A DNA stretch of 64,000 nt from Blautia sp900556555. GTDB lineage: Bacteria; Bacillota; Clostridia; Lachnospirales; Lachnospiraceae. The position numbers and the translations under genes were made by a program. Below the pieces are notes generated by a model. The model was not told where the DNA came from. It did no database searches and saw nothing but the letters and a program-made list of their open reading frames with translations. Positions 34,990-42,868 of this stretch are shown piece by piece; positions within the stretch are counted from its first letter, which is position 1; every line of letters starts with the position of its first letter. The stretch lies in the NCBI GenBank assembly GCA_964250615.1, contig CAXUGM010000017.1. One strand, given 5' to 3'.

Positions 34990-35018
34990 TTGACTTTAAT
35001 TTAACAATTCTATATAAT
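34990..35018 (+). promoter_or_regulatory. rex promoter with candidate Rex operator
   Basis: TTGACT at 34990-34995, a 17-base spacer and TATAAT at 35013-35018. The 18 bases at 34990-35007, TTGACTTTAATTTAACAA, match the layout of the Rex site TTGTTAA-N4-TTAACAA: the right half is perfect and the left half partial. The site covers the -35 box and spacer, so autorepression by Rex is likely. Confidence 0.65.
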
Positions 35019-35059
35019 GAAGGATAGAAATGCATATTTTGGGTACAGGAGGGTTTAGT

Positions 35060-35719
35060 GTGGAGGAAAAGTGCATATCAAAAGCAGTTATTAAGAGACT
35101 ACCCCGGTATTACCGATATTTAGATGAACTCATAGAAGAAGGTGTAGAACGGATATCCTCCAATGAGTTAAGTGAAAAAATGCGGGTCACTGCATCACAG
35201 ATTCGTCAGGATTTAAACAATTTCGGCGGATTCGGACAGCAGGGGTACGGTTATAATGTCTCTTATCTGTATTCAGAAATCGGAAAAATTTTAGGCCTGG
35301 ATAAAACACATCCTATGATCATTGTCGGTGCGGGAAATCTGGGTCAGGCTCTTGCAAATTATGTAAAATTTGAAAAAAGAGGCTTTAAGGTAGTAGGAAT
35401 TTTTGATGTGAATCCTGTTTTGAAAGGCATTTCCATCCGTGGAAATGAAATCCGTATGATGGATGAGCTCCCTGAGTTTCTAAAGGAAAATGATGTAGAG
35501 ATTGCTACCTTGACTCTGCCAAAAAATAATGCAGCGGAAACAGCAGACCTGCTGGTAAAAAATGGTGTGAAAGCAATCTGGAATTTTGCACATCTGGACT
35601 TGGCAGTTCCAAAAGATGTGATTGTAGAGAATGTGCATCTGTCTGAAAGCCTGATGCGTCTTTCTTATAATTTAAACTGTTATGCAGCAGAACAGAAAGA
35701 TGGAGCAGAAAAAAAATAA
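35060..35719 (+). CDS. rex: Redox-sensing transcriptional repressor Rex
   Basis: Rex senses the NADH/NAD+ ratio and represses fermentation genes. The GTG at 35060 was chosen because AGGAGGG at 35047-35053 precedes it; an in-frame ATG at 35030 would lie only about five bases after the predicted transcription start. The product has 219 residues. The winged helix contains SKAVIKRLPRYYRYL and RVTASQIRQDLNNFGGFGQQGYGY, and the Rossmann domain has the MIIVGAGNLGQALANY motif. A terminator follows. Confidence 0.95.
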   Translation: MEEKCISKAVIKRLPRYYRYLDELIEEGVERISSNELSEKMRVTASQIRQDLNNFGGFGQQGYGYNVSYLYSEIGKILGLDKTHPMIIVGAGNLGQALANYVKFEKRGFKVVGIFDVNPVLKGISIRGNEIRMMDELPEFLKENDVEIATLTLPKNNAAETADLLVKNGVKAIWNFAHLDLAVPKDVIVENVHLSESLMRLSYNLNCYAAEQKDGAEKK

Positions 35720-35724
35720 ATGGG

Positions 35725-35762
35725 AAAGGCTGGCGTGAAAGTGATTTTACGGCGGCCTTTTT
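35725..35762 (+). terminator. Terminator after rex
   Basis: A 16-base-pair stem (35725-35740 with 35745-35760) has one G-G mismatch, two wobbles and a GTGA tetraloop. Its base is AAAGGC/GCCTTT and it runs into five Ts. It separates rex from the nnr-alr genes, at least partly. Confidence 0.7.
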
Positions 35763-35786
35763 ATAAATTGGAAAGGACTGTGATGT

Positions 35787-37307
35787 ATGGAACGGATTGT
35801 AACTGGAAAGGAAATGAAAGCACTGGATGCTTACACCATAGAGCAAATAGGGATTCCGTCACTGGTCCTCATGGAAAGGGCGGGGCTTGCAGTGACAGAA
35901 GCAATGAAGCAGGAACACGTTCCCCTTGAGAAGATACTGGTATTATGCGGAAGCGGCAATAACGGTGCTGACGGAGTAGTAGCCGCCAGAATTTTGCATT
36001 TATCCGGCTGCTGCGTGGATGTCTCTATTTTAGGAAATCAGGAACATTTTACACAGGAAATGAAAAAACAGATAGATATTGGAAAAAAATATGGTTTATC
36101 CTTTGTCAATACTTTTCATCTTCATGAATATACTACTATCGTGGATGCTATCTTTGGTGTGGGATTGTCCAGAGCAGTATCAGGCAAATACAAAGAAGTG
36201 ATAGAAAGCCTGGAGAACTACAAGGGGAAAATCGTTGCAGTAGATATCCCGTCAGGAATCTGTGCCAATACCGGAGAGGTTCTTGGATGTGGGGTAAAAG
36301 CCGATTTAACTGTGACTTTTGCATACAAAAAAGCCGGTCTGTGCTTCTATCCGGGGGCGGCTTACGCAGGTAAAATCGTGAAAGCAGATATTGGTATTTA
36401 TGAACACGAAGATTTCAATTTCAAGGAAGATATTTTCGCTTCGGAAAAACAGGACTTAAACGTTTTCTCAAGAGAACCTGACGGAAATAAGGGTACTTTT
36501 GGAAAAATTCTTTTGATTGCAGGGAGTAAAGGGATGTTTGGAGCTGCTTATCTGAGTGGAATGTCTGCTATGAAAACAGGTGCAGGAATGCTGAAGGTTT
36601 GTACCTGTGAAGAAAACAGAACACTTTTTTCCTGCTTCCCCGAGGCCATGCTTTTAACATACCGGGAAGATACCGAGATACCAGATTTATTGGATTCCAG
36701 CCTGTCCTGGGCAGATGTGATAGGAATCGGCCCGGGAATTGGGATTTCTCCCCAGGCAGAACAGTTGCTGGAATATGTACTTTTGCACAGTGAAAAACCA
36801 TTGGTTATTGATGCGGATGGTCTGAATCTTCTAAAGAATCACCTGGATTCTCTTAGAGTGTATAAAGGGCCTGTGCTTCTGACGCCTCATCTGGGAGAAT
36901 TATCCAAGCTTACTGGGATTTCACCTGGGGAATGGAAAAAAAATCCCCTGAATATCACAAAAACACTTGCCAAAGAGCTTTCTGCTGTCTTAATATGTAA
37001 AGATGCCAGAACAGTGATCAGCACTCCGGAAGGAACATGCTATATCAATCTGTCCGGCAATGATGGAATGGCGACTGCCGGAAGCGGAGACGTTCTTATG
37101 GGAATATTGACGAGTCTTCTCGCCCAGGGATATAGTCCGGTACAGGCTGCCCGTTTAGGGGTATATCTTCACGGTGCAGCAGGTGATCTGGCAGCAAGAA
37201 AACTCGGAAGAGCAGCCATGCTGGCAAGCGATATCATCCGTTTTACAGGAGAAATCCTGAAAGATATGAATGAAGACGGAGAGAGAAATGCTAAGAAAGA
37301 AGGATAA
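35787..37307 (+). CDS. nnr: Bifunctional NAD(P)HX epimerase/dehydratase
   Basis: A 506-residue fusion that repairs hydrated NADH and NADPH. The N-terminal YjeF-type epimerase domain has MERIVTGKEMKALD, GSGNNGADGVVAARIL and VDIPSGICANTGE. The C-terminal ADP-dependent dehydratase, a ribokinase-like fold, has KILLIAGSKGMFGAAYLSG, IGIGPGIG, VIDADGLNLL and the anion-hole motif GMATAGSGDVLMG. It lies between rex and alr, a common arrangement in Clostridia. Confidence 0.93.
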   Translation: MERIVTGKEMKALDAYTIEQIGIPSLVLMERAGLAVTEAMKQEHVPLEKILVLCGSGNNGADGVVAARILHLSGCCVDVSILGNQEHFTQEMKKQIDIGKKYGLSFVNTFHLHEYTTIVDAIFGVGLSRAVSGKYKEVIESLENYKGKIVAVDIPSGICANTGEVLGCGVKADLTVTFAYKKAGLCFYPGAAYAGKIVKADIGIYEHEDFNFKEDIFASEKQDLNVFSREPDGNKGTFGKILLIAGSKGMFGAAYLSGMSAMKTGAGMLKVCTCEENRTLFSCFPEAMLLTYREDTEIPDLLDSSLSWADVIGIGPGIGISPQAEQLLEYVLLHSEKPLVIDADGLNLLKNHLDSLRVYKGPVLLTPHLGELSKLTGISPGEWKKNPLNITKTLAKELSAVLICKDARTVISTPEGTCYINLSGNDGMATAGSGDVLMGILTSLLAQGYSPVQAARLGVYLHGAAGDLAARKLGRAAMLASDIIRFTGEILKDMNEDGERNAKKEG

Positions 37308-37315
37308 CAAAGCTT

Positions 37316-38458
37316 ATGAAAATGCACAGCCGGATTCAGGCAGAAATTGACCTGGATGCCATGACGTATAATCTGGAACATATTAAGAAAAACCTGGCTC
37401 CAAAAACTCAGGTTATTGCGGTATTAAAAGCCGATGGATATGGACATGGAGCAGTTCCCCTGGCACGCAGGATTCAAAAAGATCCTGAAATATGGGGAAT
37501 CGCAGTTGCAACGGTAGAAGAAGGAGAGGAGCTTAGAAATGCTGGTATTACAAAGCCAATCCTGATTCTTGGCTATACCTATCAGGAAGACTACCAGAAA
37601 ATTGCCAAGCTGGACTTCCGTCCTGCGGTGTTTAAATTGTCCATGGCAAAAGAACTGTCAAAAGCCGCCTTAGAAGCAGGAAAAACATTAAAAATACATA
37701 TTAAAATAGACACAGGAATGACCAGGATTGGTTACCGGGATGTAAAAAAAGACGTGCCGGAAATTCTTGCAATTTCCAAACTGCCAGGGCTTGAGATTGA
37801 AGGAATTTTCACTCATTTTGCAAGGGCAGATGAAGCAGACAAGACTCCTGCTCTTGTACAATATGAAAAATTTCAGGAATTTATCCGTGCTTTGGAACAG
37901 GAGGGATTGCATATTCCTATGAAACATTGTTCCAACAGTGCTGGAATCATCCGTATGCAAGAAGCCAACCTGGATGCAGTCCGTGCAGGGATTATTCTTT
38001 ATGGCCTGTACCCCTCTAAGGAAGTTGAGAGAGAGCCGGTTCCTCTGAAACCTCTTATGAGCCTGAGAAGCCATATTGCTTACATAAAAACCGTAGAACC
38101 GGGAGTAGAAATCAGCTACGGCGGAATTTTTACCACAGTACGGGAAACGCGGGTAGCTACCATACCGGTAGGATATGCAGACGGCTATCCAAGAGGATTA
38201 TCGAATAAAGGAAGTGTACTGATACGAGGAAAACGTGCCCCTATTCTGGGAAGAGTATGTATGGATCAGTTTATGGTAGATGTTACGGAGATTCCGGAAG
38301 CAGAAGAACTTGACCAGGTTACTTTGCTTGGAAAAGACGGCGAGGACTGTATCACAATGGAAGAGCTTGGTGAACTGTCCGGAAGATTCAATTATGAATT
38401 TGCCTGCTGTATCAGTAAGCGTGTGCCAAGAGTTTACCTGGAGTCAGGAAACAATTAA
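37316..38458 (+). CDS. alr: Alanine racemase
   Basis: This PLP enzyme makes D-alanine for peptidoglycan. The 380 residues are the standard length. The PLP lysine is Lys38 in AVLKADGYGHGA; other conserved segments are IKIDTGMTRIGY, GIFTHFARADEAD, the catalytic tyrosine in EISYGGIF and GRVCMDQFMVDVT. It starts eight bases after nnr and is followed by the EndoA toxin gene, the order known from Bacillus except that no antitoxin gene is visible between them. Confidence 0.95.
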   Translation: MKMHSRIQAEIDLDAMTYNLEHIKKNLAPKTQVIAVLKADGYGHGAVPLARRIQKDPEIWGIAVATVEEGEELRNAGITKPILILGYTYQEDYQKIAKLDFRPAVFKLSMAKELSKAALEAGKTLKIHIKIDTGMTRIGYRDVKKDVPEILAISKLPGLEIEGIFTHFARADEADKTPALVQYEKFQEFIRALEQEGLHIPMKHCSNSAGIIRMQEANLDAVRAGIILYGLYPSKEVEREPVPLKPLMSLRSHIAYIKTVEPGVEISYGGIFTTVRETRVATIPVGYADGYPRGLSNKGSVLIRGKRAPILGRVCMDQFMVDVTEIPEAEELDQVTLLGKDGEDCITMEELGELSGRFNYEFACCISKRVPRVYLESGNN

Positions 38459-38566
38459 TACAACAATAAAAAATACCTTGGATAATACATGAATACACAC
38501 AAAAAAACTGGGAAAAATGATATCAGATAGAAACATAAAAACAGAAAAAATCGGAGTGTGAAATGT

Positions 38567-38914
38567 GTGGTTATCAAACGAGGAGATATTTTTTATGCGG
38601 ATCTTCGCCCTGTGGTAGGAAGTGAGCAGGGTGGTATCCGGCCTGTTCTGATTATTCAGAACGATATTGGCAATAAGCACAGCCCTACCGTAATCTGTGC
38701 AGCCATCACTTCCAGAATGAATAAAGCCAAACTTCCTACACATATAGAGATTGATGCATCTTCCTATGCGATTGTAAAAGATTCTGTTATTCTTCTGGAA
38801 CAGCTTAGGACCATCGACAAACGGAGGCTTAGGGATAAGGTATGCCATCTGGATGCAGAGATTTTAAACAAGGTAAACCATGCTTTGTGTATCAGCCTGG
38901 AACTTCTTACATAG
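38567..38914 (+). CDS. EndoA/MazF-family mRNA endoribonuclease
   Basis: The protein closely follows Bacillus NdoA: VIKRGDIFYADLRPVVGSEQGG, RPVLIIQNDIGNKHSPTVI and QLRTIDKRRLRDKV. MazF-type toxins cut mRNA at short specific sequences. GTG at 38567 was chosen because CGGAG at 38552-38556 lies ten bases upstream; a GTG at 38558 is too close. That gives 115 residues, the family's size. In Bacillus the antitoxin gene ndoAI lies between alr and ndoA, but the 108 bases here encode nothing longer than 13 codons. Either the antitoxin is elsewhere or the protein acts alone. Confidence 0.9.
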   Translation: MVIKRGDIFYADLRPVVGSEQGGIRPVLIIQNDIGNKHSPTVICAAITSRMNKAKLPTHIEIDASSYAIVKDSVILLEQLRTIDKRRLRDKVCHLDAEILNKVNHALCISLELLT

Positions 38915-38942
38915 CCGTGACGGGCTTTCTGTGCAGGAAATC

Positions 38943-38971
38943 TTGACGAAAGATACGGAAAATGGTATTTT
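38943..38971 (+). promoter_or_regulatory. Possible promoter before the CNNM/CBS gene
   Basis: TTGACG at 38943-38948, a 17-base spacer and TATTTT at 38966-38971, about 65 bases before the next start. Confidence 0.45.
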
Positions 38972-39034
38972 ATTCATGGTACGGTTTTCAACTGTACAAA
39001 AGATTGAAGAAGAAAGAAGGAATAAAAGTAATTT

Positions 39035-40426
39035 ATGGATGACGGGAGCAGCCCGTTATGGGCTCTGACGGTATTTGCTTTATTTATTATTTTCAACGGA
39101 ATCATGTATGGTTTTGGTGCAGCCATACAGAAAGTCAGTGAAAGTGAAATTGAAAAAAAGGCACTGGAACAAAAGGATAAAAAATCTTTGTGGCTTCTGG
39201 AGGTAATCCAGCACCCGGGAGCTATTGTGAACACCATATCTACCACAGCCATTTTTTTAAGTATTCTGGCTGGTTACGTAGGTATCCGTTCCATCACGCC
39301 TTATGCCTATTTCTGGATCAGACAGCTGAATCAGGCAGCAGGACTTGAAATTCCCAATATTGTTTACTGGGATGTGTCATTTCTTCTTGTTTATATGATT
39401 TCACTGGTTGTTCTGATTGCATTAGGTGTCATTTCTGCTAAGAAATTGTTTGTTCATGACCCTGACCGCTGGGTGTACCGCACAGCCGGAATTGTAAAAT
39501 TCATTGTTGCTGTCTTTATACCGGTTACTTATTTAAGTACGAAGATTTCTAATCTTGTGGTGAGAATCTTTGGCATTGACCCTAATCAGCAGGATGATGA
39601 TGTAACAGAAGAAGAAATTATTTCCATGGTAGATGATGCCCATGAGCAGGGCGTGATTGAAGAAAGTGAAGCAGAAATGATTCAGAATATCATGGAGTTT
39701 TCGGAAACAGAGGCCAGAGATATTATGACCCACCGGAAAAATCTTCATGCATTAAACGAAAATATGAAGTTAAAAGATGCTCTGCTTTATATGCTGGAAC
39801 ACAGCAATTCCCGCTACCCGGTTTACAGGGAGGATATTGACAATATTGTAGGAATCCTTCATTTGAAGGATGTTATGAAACAAGTGACCTTGTTACAAAA
39901 TGAGGACTCCCCTATTGGAACAATTCCAAATCTGATCAGGGAAGCCATCTATATACCGGAAACCAGAAATATCAATGACCTGTTCCAGAGAATGCAGGCA
40001 AAAAAAATCCACATGGTCATTGTGGTGGATGAATATGGACAGACCTCAGGAATTGTCACCATGGAAGATATTCTGGAAGAAATCGTTGGTAACATTCTGG
40101 ATGAATATGATGAGGAAGAACACTTCATTCAGGTTCAGACAGATGATTCTCTGGTGATGGAAGGACTTACACCATTGGAACAGGTAGATGAAGTGCTGGA
40201 ATCTGATTTTGATGAAGAGGATTTTGATACGTTAAACGGATATCTCACCTCTGTTCTCGGACATGTGCCAAATATGTCAGAGGATAAAGAAATCAAAGCA
40301 AAAGGATATTTATTTACCATCCTCGGGGTGGAAAATAACACAATACAAAAAGTGCGGGTAGAAAAACTGCCCCTTGAAGAAAAAGGAGAAGAGACATGTC
40401 AGGACATTCAAAATTCGCAAACATAA
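39035..40426 (+). CDS. CNNM/CorC-type membrane protein with CBS pair
   Basis: A 463-residue protein of the hemolysin C/CorC-like group, linked to magnesium or cobalt efflux. The N-terminal half has a CNNM transmembrane domain with three to four segments. Then comes an acidic linker (DPNQQDDDVTEEEIISMVDDAHEQGVIEESEAEM), a CBS pair (ARDIMTHRKNLHAL, VGILHLKDV, MVIVVDEYGQTSGIVTMEDILEEIVGNILDE) and the C-terminal CorC_HlyC domain. The annotated start has AAGGA about 13 bases away. Its last 31 bases overlap yebC, so the two are coupled. Confidence 0.88.
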   Translation: MDDGSSPLWALTVFALFIIFNGIMYGFGAAIQKVSESEIEKKALEQKDKKSLWLLEVIQHPGAIVNTISTTAIFLSILAGYVGIRSITPYAYFWIRQLNQAAGLEIPNIVYWDVSFLLVYMISLVVLIALGVISAKKLFVHDPDRWVYRTAGIVKFIVAVFIPVTYLSTKISNLVVRIFGIDPNQQDDDVTEEEIISMVDDAHEQGVIEESEAEMIQNIMEFSETEARDIMTHRKNLHALNENMKLKDALLYMLEHSNSRYPVYREDIDNIVGILHLKDVMKQVTLLQNEDSPIGTIPNLIREAIYIPETRNINDLFQRMQAKKIHMVIVVDEYGQTSGIVTMEDILEEIVGNILDEYDEEEHFIQVQTDDSLVMEGLTPLEQVDEVLESDFDEEDFDTLNGYLTSVLGHVPNMSEDKEIKAKGYLFTILGVENNTIQKVRVEKLPLEEKGEETCQDIQNSQT

Positions 40427-41124
40427 AACACAAGAAAGAAAAAAATGATGCGAAAAAAGGAAAAATCTTTACAGTAATCGGAAGAGAAATTGTAGTTGCT
40501 GTAAAAGAGGGCGGACCGGATCCTGCTAATAACAGTAAATTGCGTGATGTAATCGCAAAAGCAAAAGCAAATAATATGCCAAACGATACCATTGACAGAG
40601 GAATCAAAAAAGCAGCAGGAGATGCCAACGCTGATAATTTCGAAGTTCTTACATATGAAGGATACGGCCCAAATGGTGTTGCTATCATTGTAAAAACACT
40701 GACAGACAACAAAAACCGTACAGCTGGAAATGTGAGAAGTTATTTTACAAAAGGAAACGGAAATATCGGAACACCTGGTTCTGTATCCTTTATGTTTGAT
40801 AACAAAGGCCAGATCATCATTGACAAAGAAGAATGTGAAATGGATGCAGATGATTTAATGATGATCGCTCTTGATGCCGGTGCGGAAGACTTCGCAGAAG
40901 AGGAAGAAAGCTATGAAATTCTTACCGCTCCAGATGAATTCAGTGCAGTAAGAGAAGCTCTTGAAAAAGAAGGAATTCCAATGGTAGAAGCACAGGTAGC
41001 CATGATTCCGCAGACTTATGTTGAGCTGACAGATGAACAGGATATCAAGAATCTGCAGAAAACTCTGGATTTGCTTGATGACGATGACGATGTAACAGAC
41101 GTGTGGCACAATTGGGATGAATAA
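40396..41124 (+). CDS. YebC/PmpR-family protein
   Basis: A 242-residue member of the YebC family with the hallmark start SGHSKFANIKHKKEKNDAKKGK and EGYGPNGVAIIV. The family was long annotated as DNA-binding regulators and more recently linked to ribosome function at difficult peptides. The acidic C-terminus is normal. AAAGGAG lies inside the end of the upstream gene, eight bases before the ATG. The next gene is separated by an unusual hairpin. Confidence 0.95.
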   Translation: MSGHSKFANIKHKKEKNDAKKGKIFTVIGREIVVAVKEGGPDPANNSKLRDVIAKAKANNMPNDTIDRGIKKAAGDANADNFEVLTYEGYGPNGVAIIVKTLTDNKNRTAGNVRSYFTKGNGNIGTPGSVSFMFDNKGQIIIDKEECEMDADDLMMIALDAGAEDFAEEEESYEILTAPDEFSAVREALEKEGIPMVEAQVAMIPQTYVELTDEQDIKNLQKTLDLLDDDDDVTDVWHNWDE

Positions 41125-41158
41125 TCCTTCCATGTATAAAATAGCATAGGATACACAT

Positions 41159-41188
41159 AATACCTCCAGAATAAACACTGGAGGTATT
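41159..41188 (+). promoter_or_regulatory. Hairpin that encloses the tepA ribosome-binding site
   Basis: AATACCTCCAG (41159-41169) and CTGGAGGTATT (41178-41188) form a perfect 11-base-pair stem with an eight-base loop. GGAGG of the ribosome site (41180-41184) is buried in the right arm, and the start codon follows three bases later. No T run follows, so it is not a terminator. It should inhibit translation unless opened by heat, a ligand, an RNA or coupled ribosomes. Confidence 0.75.
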
Positions 41189-41191
41189 GTT

Positions 41192-41884
41192 ATGTCTGAA
41201 GAAAAAAAGGAAAAACTGGAGCAGACAGAGAAACAAAATGAAGAAATCAAAGAACTTGGTGAAGTAGTACTGGAAGAAAATGAGAGACAGCACCGTATCC
41301 AGCTTTTGTCCATCATAGGAGAAGTAGAAGGGCATGAATGCCTGCCAAATAACAGCAAAACAACCAAATATGAACACATTCTGCCAAAACTTGCCATGAT
41401 TGAAGACAGCAGGGAGATTGAAGGACTTTTGATTCTTCTGAACACGGTAGGGGGAGATGTAGAGGCAGGCCTGGCTATTGCGGAAATGATTGCCTCATTA
41501 AGCAAGCCTACGGTTTCCCTGGTACTGGGCGGTGGTCATTCTATAGGAGTCCCACTGGCAGTTTCCGCAGATTATTCTTTTATTGTACCAAGTGCTACCA
41601 TGGTAATTCATCCTGTCCGCAGCAATGGTATGTTCATTGGTGTGATGCAGACCTACCGGAATATGGAAAAAATCCAGGATCGGATCACAGGGTTTGTGGC
41701 AGGGCATTCTCATATGCCGCAAAAACGCATGGAAGAACTGATGTTGGATACCTCCCAGTTAGTAAAAGATGTAGGAACGATGCTGGAAGGCGAGGAAGCT
41801 GTAAAAGAAGGCCTGATTGATGCCACAGGAGGTATCAAAGAAGCTCTGGAAATGCTTTATCATCTCATAGAAAACGAGAATTAA
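41192..41884 (+). CDS. tepA: TepA-like ClpP-family serine protease
   Basis: A 230-residue ClpP-fold protein matching the translocation-enhancing protein TepA of Bacillus. The acidic, charged N-terminus (about 30 residues) is followed by LLILLNTVGGDVEAGLAIAEMI, nucleophile Ser117 in GGGHSIGVPLA and His140 in MVIHPVRSNG. TepA is thought to degrade signal peptides or aid secretion at the membrane. The only ribosome site lies within the perfect hairpin at 41159-41188. It is flanked by yebC and uppP. Confidence 0.85.
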   Translation: MSEEKKEKLEQTEKQNEEIKELGEVVLEENERQHRIQLLSIIGEVEGHECLPNNSKTTKYEHILPKLAMIEDSREIEGLLILLNTVGGDVEAGLAIAEMIASLSKPTVSLVLGGGHSIGVPLAVSADYSFIVPSATMVIHPVRSNGMFIGVMQTYRNMEKIQDRITGFVAGHSHMPQKRMEELMLDTSQLVKDVGTMLEGEEAVKEGLIDATGGIKEALEMLYHLIENEN

Positions 41885-41894
41885 GTTTTTTAAG

Positions 41895-41923
41895 TTGTAC
41901 GAAAGATAAATTTATGATAGAAT
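41895..41923 (+). promoter_or_regulatory. uppP promoter with overlapping palindrome
   Basis: TTGTAC at 41895-41900, a 17-base spacer and TAGAAT at 41918-41923. ATGATA-N4-TATCAT (41914-41929) overlaps the -10 box and looks like a regulator site; it resembles a Fur-type half-site pair but is one base short of the classic 7-1-7 spacing. Confidence 0.5.
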
Positions 41924-41962
41924 TATCATTTGATAATAACTACGAATGAAGAGGATAAAAAA

Positions 41963-42838
41963 ATGTCAATCATACAGGCATTGCTGCTGGGTCTGGTACA
42001 AGGCTTAACGGAATTTCTTCTGGTAAGCAGTTCCGGACATCTGGCATTGATAGAAAATCTGTTTCAATTCAGCAGTCAGAAAGGACTGTTATTTGAGGTG
42101 CTTCTCCATATTGGGACTTTAGCAGCTGTTCTAACTGCATTTCGCCAGGATTTAAAAAAGCTTTTCTGGGAAAGTTGTAAGTCTGTCTATGATTTATGGG
42201 ATAACATCAGAACTTATTTTCATAACAGGAATCATCAGGATGCAAAAAGATATAAAAAAGTGATATCAAACAATTACAGAAAACTGATTCTTTTGCTGCT
42301 GGTTACTACGATACCCACAGCCGTGGAAGGATTCTGGCTGAAAACAGCAGCCATACAGGCAAAAGGAAATCTGCTGGCACCTGCAGTTGGTTTTTTCCTT
42401 ACAGGTGTGCTATTGCTGGTTGTGGACTTCTTTCCGGCTGGAAATAAAATACCAAAAGATGTAGGATATGGAGCAGCCCTGCTGATTGGTATTGCCCAGG
42501 GAATTGCTGTTTTTCCAGGTGTTTCACGTTCTGGCATTACCATTGCTGTCTGTATGCTGCTTGGATTCAACAGGAAATTTGCTGTAAAATATTCTTTTCT
42601 TGCAGCTATCCCGGTGATTGTTGGAGCCGGCATTGTGGAACTGACCGGCACTTCCGGTAGTATAACTTCTCCAGAAACAATTGGAGTTTACATAGCAGCA
42701 GCGGTTGTAGCAGCATTTGTAGGATTCTTTTGCATTAAAACAATGCTGACACTTGTAAGAAAGAAACGATTCTGCTATTTTGCAGTATATTGTTTTGTTT
42801 TAGGGATTACATGTGTGGTGTGCAGTTATATTTTATAA
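41963..42838 (+). CDS. uppP: Undecaprenyl-diphosphatase
   Basis: This membrane enzyme recycles undecaprenyl pyrophosphate for cell-wall synthesis and gives bacitracin tolerance. The start at 41963 has AGAGGA about eight bases upstream. The product has 291 residues and about seven to eight membrane segments. The two catalytic motifs are GLVQGLTEFLLVSSSGHL and FPGVSRSGITIAVCML. In the first, the family's usual FLPVSSSGH reads FLLVSSSGH, a proline-to-leucine change, while the acidic and serine residues are kept. A basic cytoplasmic loop of about 40 residues after TM2 is longer than usual. Confidence 0.92.
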   Translation: MSIIQALLLGLVQGLTEFLLVSSSGHLALIENLFQFSSQKGLLFEVLLHIGTLAAVLTAFRQDLKKLFWESCKSVYDLWDNIRTYFHNRNHQDAKRYKKVISNNYRKLILLLLVTTIPTAVEGFWLKTAAIQAKGNLLAPAVGFFLTGVLLLVVDFFPAGNKIPKDVGYGAALLIGIAQGIAVFPGVSRSGITIAVCMLLGFNRKFAVKYSFLAAIPVIVGAGIVELTGTSGSITSPETIGVYIAAAVVAAFVGFFCIKTMLTLVRKKRFCYFAVYCFVLGITCVVCSYIL

Positions 42839-42868
42839 TGGAATGATAAAGATAGGGGAGAGATGACT

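Noticed and set aside
35030..35059. Longer Rex N-terminus starting at ATG 35030
   Set aside because: The predicted transcription start is about 35025, leaving no leader for a ribosome site; GTG 35060 has a perfect one.
41159..41188. Terminator of yebC
   Set aside because: No T run follows and the right arm holds the ribosome site of the next gene.
40855..41505. 216-codon minus-strand frame across yebC and tepA
   Set aside because: Serine/phenylalanine-rich shadow of the acidic ends of two conserved genes, crossing the hairpin between them.
41914..41929. Fur box before uppP
   Set aside because: The palindrome is one base short of the 7-1-7 spacing and no iron genes are near; kept only as an unnamed palindrome.
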